Translations under genes and position numbers: made by a program
Assembly (NCBI GenBank): GCA_030672885.1
Contig: DAOVFN010000034.1
Location: 1-7,148 of the forward strand
DNA: 7,148 nucleotides
Direction: 5' to 3'
From: Candidatus Aenigmatarchaeota archaeon
GTDB lineage: Archaea > Aenigmatarchaeota > Aenigmatarchaeia > QMZP01
Part shown: piece after piece, positions 6,359-7,148 of the stretch
Numbering within the stretch: the stretch's first letter is position 1
How the letters are laid out: every line of letters starts with the position of its first letter
The notes under the pieces: generated by a model
Databases searched by the model: none
Seen by the model: only the letters and a program-made list of their open reading frames with translations
Told to the model about the DNA's origin: nothing

Positions 6359-6540
6359 TAAACCAATTATAATTTGCATGTTTCTTTCGCAAACGTTTCT
6401 TGAGGAAGTCGGTAGACTCCCGTAAAGAAAGGTTAAAGGTGAGCTATCCTTTTGTTCCAAGCTTTTCTCATATGGAAGCGAGCGGAGTTTCGAAGCGAAG
6501 CTCCTTTTTGCTCAAGTTTTTTCTTGAAAAAGGCTTGTTT
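6359..6540. other. Hairpin-rich spacer between propeller gene B and the 23S 3' end
   Basis: I found no gene, 5S rRNA or tRNA here on either strand. Three inverted repeats stand out: a composite stem at 6396-6430 (TTTCTT/AAGAAA outside, GGAaGTC/GACTCC inside), a 9-bp stem with an AAG loop at 6484-6504 including one T-G wobble, and 6503-6533 described separately. They probably belong to the 23S trailer on the minus strand (processing or termination), or to the end of the convergent gene B transcript. The archaeal pre-23S processing stem would need the 5' flank, which is outside the window. Confidence 0.5.
6503..6533 (-). terminator. Hairpin at the 3' end of the 23S rRNA gene
   Basis: On the minus strand CCTTTTTCAAG, an A6 loop and CTTGAGCAAAAAGG form a stem with a small bulge immediately after the mature-looking rRNA end. 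It could be a termination or processing signal. On the plus strand the same repeat ends near T-rich sequence, so a role in ending convergent gene B transcription is also possible. Confidence 0.4.
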
Positions 6541-6697
6541 AACTAGGACCGGTCGGGTATTAGTAATCGTGGGCTGAACACCTCGGCGAACCTTGGTGCT
6601 TACACCCCGATTCTATCAACCTGTCGTCTACAGGACCCTCCTGCACGCACCGCTAGTTGCCTAGCAGTTTGTGCAATGGTTGCCTCTTTTCAGGGAC

Positions 6698-6731
<34 letters not shown>

Positions 6732-6766
6732 CGTATGGCGTAGCTACTCGGCGTGCATTGACCGCA

Positions 6767-6797
6767 GGACAGCTTGTCTATATAGCATAAGCTGTCC
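6767..6797 (-). other. Expanded H97 hairpin of 23S rRNA
   Basis: A perfect 9-bp stem GGACAGCTT/AAGCTGTCC (6797-6789 with 6775-6767) with a 13-nt AT-rich loop extends the hairpin between GTGTATCGGTTGT and GCCGAGTAGCTACG. In E. coli this hairpin (H97, just before H98) is much shorter. The placement comes from flanking conserved bases, so H97 rather than H98 is probable but not certain. Confidence 0.65.
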
Positions 6798-6838
6798 AAC
6801 GAGTGTCACAACCGATACACCAGAGGCCACGGGACCAT

Positions 6839-6852
6839 GTTCCTTTCGTACT
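6839..6852 (-). other. Sarcin-ricin loop of 23S rRNA with a G2661A change
   Basis: The rRNA reads AGTACGAAAGGAAC here, flanked by a GGGACC/GGTCCC stem, where the near-universal sequence is AGTACGAGAGGAAC. The altered base is at plus-strand position 6845 and corresponds to E. coli G2661. The ricin target A2660 is kept and the tetraloop remains of GNRA type. Confidence 0.85.
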
Positions 6853-6904
6853 AAAGGTCCCTTCCCCTCAGGCGACCAACACCTCCAGCAGATATAGAAC
6901 GTAC

Positions 6905-7014
6905 TGGCTTATGCCTCGCGATGGTCCTGAGCCATGTCTAGAGTTTGAACTGTATATTAAGGATTATCATGATTTGCAAACATGACTTAACCAGGACCAG
7001 CGCAAGATCGCACC
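6905..7014 (-). other. About 100-nt insertion in H93 of 23S rRNA
   Basis: The H93 stem GTAC/GTAC (7018-7015 with 6904-6901) encloses 110 nt, against 11 nt in E. coli. The insert has its own long arm: TGGTCCTG/CAGGACCA (6999-6992 with 6929-6922) continued by AGTCATG/CATGGCT (6987-6981 with 6936-6930) across a GTTA bulge. GCGAT/ATCGC can pair nearer the base. It may be an expansion segment or a small unspliced intron. Confidence 0.75.
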
Positions 7015-7070
7015 GTACTTAACCCAGCTAACGTGGCTCTTTAATGGGTGAACACCCCCACCCTTGGACG

Positions 7071-7127
7071 CTTACAGAACCTGTTCTTCGAAAGCAGAAG
7101 CTTCTGTAAAGAAAAGGCTTTGCTGCA
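7071..7127 (-). other. About 50-nt insertion in H91 of 23S rRNA
   Basis: The stem GGACG/CGTCC (7132-7128 with 7070-7066) encloses 57 nt, where about 8-12 nt are usual. Inside, TTACAGAA/TTCTGTAA (7109-7102 with 7079-7072) forms a perfect 8-bp stem topped by a further small hairpin around TTTCGAA. The flanks TGCAGC and CCAAGGGT keep the usual H91 sequence. Confidence 0.75.
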
Positions 7128-7148
7128 CGTCCAGGAAGAGCCGAGCCG

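Noticed and set aside
6905..7014. Classical bulge-helix-bulge archaeal intron in the 23S gene
   Set aside because: Pairing around the TGGTCCTG/CAGGACCA arm does not give two 3-nt bulges separated by 4 bp, and removing the arm does not restore the usual H93 loop sequence. An intron is not excluded, only unsupported.

Overview
The window looks like chromosomal DNA from an archaeon. Evidence: two proteins begin with archaeal class III (type IV pilin) signal peptides, most genes have a TATA box 25-40 nt upstream of the start codon, several transcripts would be leaderless, and the partial 23S rRNA carries archaeal-type sequence. The pilin N-terminus QSAMEYLMTYGWAILIV and the strongly derived rRNA would suit a DPANN-type lineage, but I cannot fix the phylum from this window.

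Left block (1-3454, all on the minus strand): a type IV pilus-like assembly locus. In transcription order it holds two polytopic T2SSF (TadB/TadC/FlaJ-like) platform proteins overlapping by 8 nt, a 143-residue pilin with its own strong TATA box, a third T2SSF platform protein, and the first 22 codons of a second, different pilin that runs off the left edge. No secretion ATPase or prepilin peptidase is in view. Three platform-type proteins with two pilin types suggest either a two-part platform plus an extra one, or two neighbouring pilus systems.

Divergent intergenic region (3455-3622): back-to-back promoters flank a compact element (3526-3557) that can fold as a hairpin or an H-type pseudoknot. 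It resembles the conserved end hairpins of IS200/IS605 (TnpB-type) elements, but no transposase is present.

Middle block (3623-6343, plus strand): two tandem paralogues (444 and 443 aa), each an eight-repeat PQQ-like beta-propeller with no signal peptide and an identical C-terminal tail of about 40 residues of unknown function. The last 144 nt of each copy, running past the stop codon, differ at only three positions although most of the genes are far more diverged. This points to gene conversion or recent partial duplication.

Right block (6344-7148): a spacer of about 200 nt with several hairpins, then the 3' part of a 23S rRNA gene on the minus strand, convergent with the propeller genes. 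The rRNA covers the equivalent of E. coli positions about 2507 to the 3' end, roughly 400 nt in E. coli, but is about 600 nt here. The extra length sits mainly in structured expansions of H91, H93 (beside the peptidyl transferase centre) and H97. Several near-universal nucleotides are changed: the sarcin-ricin loop reads GAAA instead of GAGA (G2661A), G2576 is U, and the A-loop closing bases differ. This derived ribosomal core is the most unusual thing in the window.
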